A stretch of DNA of 10,403 nt from Planctomycetaceae bacterium (GTDB taxonomy: Bacteria; Planctomycetota; Planctomycetia; Planctomycetales; Planctomycetaceae). Shown piece by piece: positions 7,607 through 10,403 of this stretch. The position numbers and the translations under genes are program-made. Position 1 is the first letter of the stretch. Each line of letters opens with the position of its first letter. The stretch lies in assembly GCA_020426085.1 (NCBI GenBank), contig JAGQQP010000098.1, forward strand, positions 1-10,403. The letters are read 5' to 3'. Below the pieces are notes generated by a model. The model had not been told where the DNA came from, made no database searches, and saw only the letters and a list, made by a program, of their open reading frames with translations.

Positions 7607-7644
7607 AAAAAAGGGGGGGACAGTTCATTGTCCCCCCCTTTTTT
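7607..7644. terminator. Strong bidirectional Rho-independent terminator
   Basis: AAAAAAGGGGGGGACA (7607-7622) and TGTCCCCCCCTTTTTT (7629-7644) form a perfect 16-base-pair inverted repeat around a six-base loop. The A6/T6 flanks provide a U-tract in either direction. It starts 22 bases after the third platform gene and lies about 170 bases beyond the stop of the convergent folC, so it should end transcripts from both sides. The seven consecutive G-C pairs make it exceptionally stable. Confidence 0.92.
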
Positions 7645-7815
7645 ATTTCTGGAGCGCATCATAGTTAACCGTCGCGTTGCTCAATCCAATATACTTGTCC
7701 CAATGAACCTGGAAACACTACAGTATTACTGGACACACTCTGGAACTCTGGCAGAAAAGACAGAGATAACGATTCAAAGAATCGAAAGTGCCTGAGAAGA
7801 GAGACTCTCATCAGA

Positions 7816-9249
7816 TCAACAGGGTTCCGTCACCAGAACAGCATCTGTTGTCCCCAGCAGCAACTCACGTAATTCTGCTGCGATGAAAAACGAGCCGGTA
7901 ACACAAATCAGAGAATCTGGAGTCAGAACTTCTTTGGCCCGTATCCAGGCCGCCTCGGGACTCTCGGTGATCATGACCTGTGACGTATTTCCGGTCGACT
8001 GCTGAGTTGCTCTGGTGAGGTTCACTAACTCTTCCACGGGAATACGACGCGGATTCGAGAGGTACTGCGTCAGGATCACTGTCTGAAAACAGGGGAGTAG
8101 CATTTCCAGCATTTCTTCGACATTTTTATCTTTCGTCGCAGCAAAGATTAAAATCCGATTACTTTGCGGGAAACTGGCAGTCAGTGTTTCAACCAGCGCT
8201 TCAATAGAGGCACCGTTATGAGCCGTATCGATAATCACAGGGGGGTTTTTCTGTACCAGTTCAATCCGGGCCGGCCACTTCAGACGCAGCATTCCCTGCC
8301 GCAACTGACTTTCCTCCAGCATCACTCCTTTTTGGCGCAAATAGTCGATGACTGTCACAGCCAGAGTCGCATTGGTCAGTTGATGTGTCCCAAGTAGTGT
8401 GACAGGCAGCCGATCGATTAGAGACCAGGGAGTTCTTACCTGAATGTTCTGTTGATTTTGAGCGGAAACCAGTCGAGAGCCATCAGTCTGTGCTAGATTC
8501 AAACTCTGATGTGGCTCATCCACTCGGTTAAAGTCCCGATTCAACAGATATAGAGGAGCCTGTTTTTCCCGAGAGACTTCTTCCAGGACCGCGATCGCTT
8601 CCGGCTGTGTCACTCCACTGAATACAGGAACTCCGGGTTTGATAATGCCCGCTTTTTCACGCGTGATCTGTTCAATCGTATTTCCCAGTAGTGCCGTATG
8701 ATCGTAACTGATATTGGTTACGACAGATACCATAGGCTCACAGACGTTGGTTGAATCCAGTCGCCCTCCCAGGCCGACTTCCATCACTGCGAAATCAACG
8801 CGCTGCTGCTGAAAATGCATCCAGGCCAGCGCAGTCGTCAATTCAAAAAATGTGGGGCTCATATTGCCCGGCTGCAGGTCGAGCTGCTCGACAACCGGAA
8901 TCAGTTCTGAAACCAGATCGACCAGATGTTCCGGTTCGATCTGCCGACCATCGATCAGAATTCGCTCTTCATAACAGGTGATATGAGGAGACGTAAATAA
9001 GCCCGTGCGATAACCGGCTGCAGAGAGCATCTCCGCAATCATCGCGGAGGTAGAGCCTTTTCCTTTGGTCCCGGCAATATGGATCGAACGGACCTGGGAT
9101 TGTGGGTTCCCCAGACAATCCAGCAACTCCTGCATTCTTCCCAATTTAAAATCACTGGTGGAGTATTTGCCACTCCCCATCCGTTCATAATTGAGACGAC
9201 TGAATAGAAAGTCCAGACTCTGCTGGTACTTCTCTGCCGAGACTCCCAT
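7816..9249 (-). CDS. folC: Folylpolyglutamate synthase / dihydrofolate synthase
   Basis: FolC is an ATP-dependent ligase of the Mur ligase superfamily in the cytoplasm. It adds glutamate to folates (EC 6.3.2.17) and, in bifunctional forms, joins glutamate to dihydropteroate (EC 6.3.2.12). At 477 residues it is slightly longer than the usual 420-450. Visible motifs are the P-loop HIAGTKGKGSTSAM (57-70), LFTSPHI (84-90), FFELTTALAW (134-143), the metal-site strand MEVGLGGRLDSTNV (156-169, Glu157), SYDHTALLGNT (181-191, His184), EKAGIIKPG (198-206), the C-terminal-domain start LLGTHQLTNATLAV (285-298), RIELV (328-332), IIDTAHN (339-345) and CVTGSFFIAAEL (449-460). All core residues seem intact. 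The ATG has AAGGA (complement of 9261-9265) 11 bases upstream. Whether it also has dihydrofolate synthase activity cannot be read here. It stands alone, convergent with the three-gene unit and divergent from the DinB-like gene. Confidence 0.97.
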   Translation of the reverse strand: MGVSAEKYQQSLDFLFSRLNYERMGSGKYSTSDFKLGRMQELLDCLGNPQSQVRSIHIAGTKGKGSTSAMIAEMLSAAGYRTGLFTSPHITCYEERILIDGRQIEPEHLVDLVSELIPVVEQLDLQPGNMSPTFFELTTALAWMHFQQQRVDFAVMEVGLGGRLDSTNVCEPMVSVVTNISYDHTALLGNTIEQITREKAGIIKPGVPVFSGVTQPEAIAVLEEVSREKQAPLYLLNRDFNRVDEPHQSLNLAQTDGSRLVSAQNQQNIQVRTPWSLIDRLPVTLLGTHQLTNATLAVTVIDYLRQKGVMLEESQLRQGMLRLKWPARIELVQKNPPVIIDTAHNGASIEALVETLTASFPQSNRILIFAATKDKNVEEMLEMLLPCFQTVILTQYLSNPRRIPVEELVNLTRATQQSTGNTSQVMITESPEAAWIRAKEVLTPDSLICVTGSFFIAAELRELLLGTTDAVLVTEPC

Positions 9250-9457
9250 GCCGGGCAGTTTCCTTATGATATAACTGAAAAAACATCCATTCTGTTAACT
9301 GTCGTGATCAGCATGACAGAAAAACAGCCGAGTATAGCAGTGATCTGTCGGATATTATAGTCACGCACTTTTCAGAAGTAGACTGTGAGGTATATGATCT
9401 AAAAAAGATTTTTACAACCACCAGCCCCGTTCGAGCCTCAAAAGGTATACAGAAATC

Positions 9458-9946
9458 ATGAGCATCCAGATTGCCACCATCGTGGAACTGCTGAACTTTA
9501 ACCGGATCATGACACTCAAAACAGTAGATGAGATCAGTGCACTGCCTGATCCTCAATCTGCCCTGGCATTCCGTCCTGGTCCCGGCAGGACCACGATCGC
9601 CTGGCAAATCATGCATATCGCGATCACAGAAGAATTATTCGCGACTGACCGCCTGCGAAAAACGGATTCGAAACTTTCAGATCTGTTTCCCCTCTACCAA
9701 AAGGGGAGTACGGCAGGCGATGAGATCCCCTCTCTCGAAGTTATCAAAAATACGTTAAGCCAGTCACGGGAGAATATACTGGAAACCATTCAACTCATCT
9801 CTGAAGCCGACCTGGATCTGATTCCAGCAGGTCTCCAGGAACGAGGCTGGTCCAACGAGATGGCGTTAAAAGTTATCTGCTGGCATGAAACGCACCACCA
9901 GGGTCAGGCCCATCTGACATTGAACTCCTGGAAAGCAGAACAATAG
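9458..9946 (+). CDS. DinB/YfiT-like putative metal-dependent protein
   Basis: This 162-residue protein fits the DinB superfamily, a four-helix-bundle fold that usually binds a divalent metal through three histidines. Members include metal-dependent hydrolases and thiol (bacillithiol- or mycothiol-type) transferases, and most have unknown substrates. The first ligand is probably His53 in the helix WQIMHIAITEE (49-59). The others are probably His143 and His147 in the typical late motif WHETHHQGQAHLTLN (142-156), spaced HxxxH as in YfiT. Length is normal for the family, and there is no signal peptide or membrane helix, so it should be cytoplasmic. An AAAGG lies at 9441-9445, 12 bases before the ATG. 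It is transcribed divergently from folC across a 208-base gap and I see no clear terminator after it. The fold is secure, the reaction unknown. Confidence 0.9.
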   Translation: MSIQIATIVELLNFNRIMTLKTVDEISALPDPQSALAFRPGPGRTTIAWQIMHIAITEELFATDRLRKTDSKLSDLFPLYQKGSTAGDEIPSLEVIKNTLSQSRENILETIQLISEADLDLIPAGLQERGWSNEMALKVICWHETHHQGQAHLTLNSWKAEQ

Positions 9947-9994
9947 CCTGGCTCTGCTAAAATCACTGGGTAACCGGGGAACATCGAATTTCTA

Positions 9995-10022
9995 TTGACA
10001 TTTTTTCAGTATCTTTTCAAAT
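9995..10022 (+). promoter_or_regulatory. Probable sigma70-type promoter
   Basis: A perfect -35 box TTGACA (9995-10000) is followed after 16 bases by TCAAAT (10017-10022), which matches the -10 consensus at four of six positions. Transcription would begin near 10029, giving a leader of about 80 bases before the ATG at 10110. It lies in the only gap upstream of the right-edge gene, with a T-rich spacer. Confidence 0.42.
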
Positions 10023-10109
10023 TACGTCTGTCATTCATTTTGAGTCAGCCGCTCCAGACGTTCTACCTGATATTGAGACCGTTTCAATTCAGATGGAGGA
10101 TCTGTCCCC

Positions 10110-10403
10110 ATGAGTTCGATTAACCCCGGTGGCCTCAACATTAACAGCTCTTTTGCCGGCGCGCAACGGAGTGATGCCAGTGTGGACAAGCAAAAAGCCG
10201 AAGCGGCGGCACAGAACATGTCCATCGATAAAAAAGCGATGACAGACCACCAGCTGCATGATGTCGGAGACCCTGATGCCTCTGGCGATCGGGATGCTGA
10301 TGGCCGGATGCCGTTAGGACATGAAGAAGACGAGCAGGGGGCTCACAGCGAAACGGAATCACAGGAAGAGCACACCATTCGTCATCCCGACGCAGAAGGT
10401 AAC
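10110..10403 (+). CDS. Small acidic hydrophilic protein with a DxDxDG motif, N-terminal 98 residues (runs off right edge)
   Basis: The frame is open from the ATG to the window edge. A strong Shine-Dalgarno GGAGGA (10095-10100) 9 bases upstream sets the start. The protein begins MSSINPGGLNINSSFAGAQR, with no signal peptide or membrane helix. Residues 20-48 are a charged helix-prone stretch rich in Lys, Ala and Gln. Residues 51-66 include D60-R-D-A-D-G65, which has the DxDxDG pattern of calcium-binding loops as in dockerins and EF-hands, though the flanking helices of those families are not evident. The remainder is Glu/His/Ser-rich and looks disordered. It resembles short proteins I associate with Planctomycetes, annotated only as hypothetical. 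A role in ion binding is possible but unproven, and the C-terminus is missing. Confidence 0.83.
   Translation, partial: MSSINPGGLNINSSFAGAQRSDASVDKQKAEAAAQNMSIDKKAMTDHQLHDVGDPDASGDRDADGRMPLGHEEDEQGAHSETESQEEHTIRHPDAEGN

Noticed and set aside
7604..7702. Upstream part of a 63-codon plus-strand ORF spanning the terminator
   Set aside because: Its first codons are the A/G-rich arm, loop and C/T-rich arm of the terminator hairpin, so translation from 7604 is implausible; only the shorter frame from 7703 is worth noting.
9268..9298. Possible folC promoter on the minus strand (TTAACA complement at 9293-9298, TATATC complement at 9268-9273)
   Set aside because: The spacing is 19 bases and the implied transcription start falls on the folC Shine-Dalgarno, so it is not convincing.
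9400..9414. Perfect TAAAAA-AGA-TTTTTA palindrome upstream of the DinB-like gene
   Set aside because: Pure A/T arms with a three-base gap arise easily by chance and it fits neither a terminator nor a known operator.

Overview
The window looks like a planctomycete chromosome of roughly 50% GC, most like Gimesia and its relatives. This is inferred from the style of the proteins: a PilM homologue carrying a fused membrane/periplasmic part, two large glycine-rich membrane proteins downstream of it, and a small acidic protein of a kind I associate with Planctomycetes at the right edge. I see no rRNA, tRNA, CRISPR array, insertion sequence or phage gene.

Layout. (1) 1-642, minus strand: N-terminal 214 codons of an unrecognised protein that runs off the left edge. 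(2) 643-1404: about 760 bp without a convincing gene, AT-rich in its right part, with a Fur-box-like palindrome and a tiny ORF that ends on the ribosome binding site of the next gene. (3) 1405-7584, plus strand: three co-directional genes with 96 and 66 bp gaps. They encode a 710-residue PilM-like protein continued by a membrane helix and periplasmic region (a PilM-PilN or GspL-like layout), a 564-residue single-pass protein that may fill the PilO/GspM position, and a 729-residue single-pass protein of unknown family. A very strong perfect hairpin terminator at 7607-7644 closes the unit. (4) 7816-9249, minus strand: folC, convergent with the three-gene unit, so the terminator probably serves both sides. 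(5) 9458-9946, plus strand: a DinB/YfiT-like putative metal-dependent protein, divergent from folC. (6) 10110 to the right edge, plus strand: start of a small, very hydrophilic acidic protein with a DxDxDG motif, behind a recognisable promoter and a strong Shine-Dalgarno.

How the genes work together. The three central genes are best read as an inner-membrane alignment platform for a type IV pilus or type II secretion-like machine: a cytoplasmic actin-like domain tethered through one helix to the periplasm, followed by two bitopic partners in the order expected for pilM-pilN-pilO(-pilP) or gspL-gspM. They share unusual Gly/Met/acidic low-complexity inserts with a recurring FAGG-like motif. This divergent, fused platform is the most interesting system here; only the PilM part is secure by sequence. 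folC (folate metabolism) and the DinB-like gene look like unrelated housekeeping or accessory neighbours.
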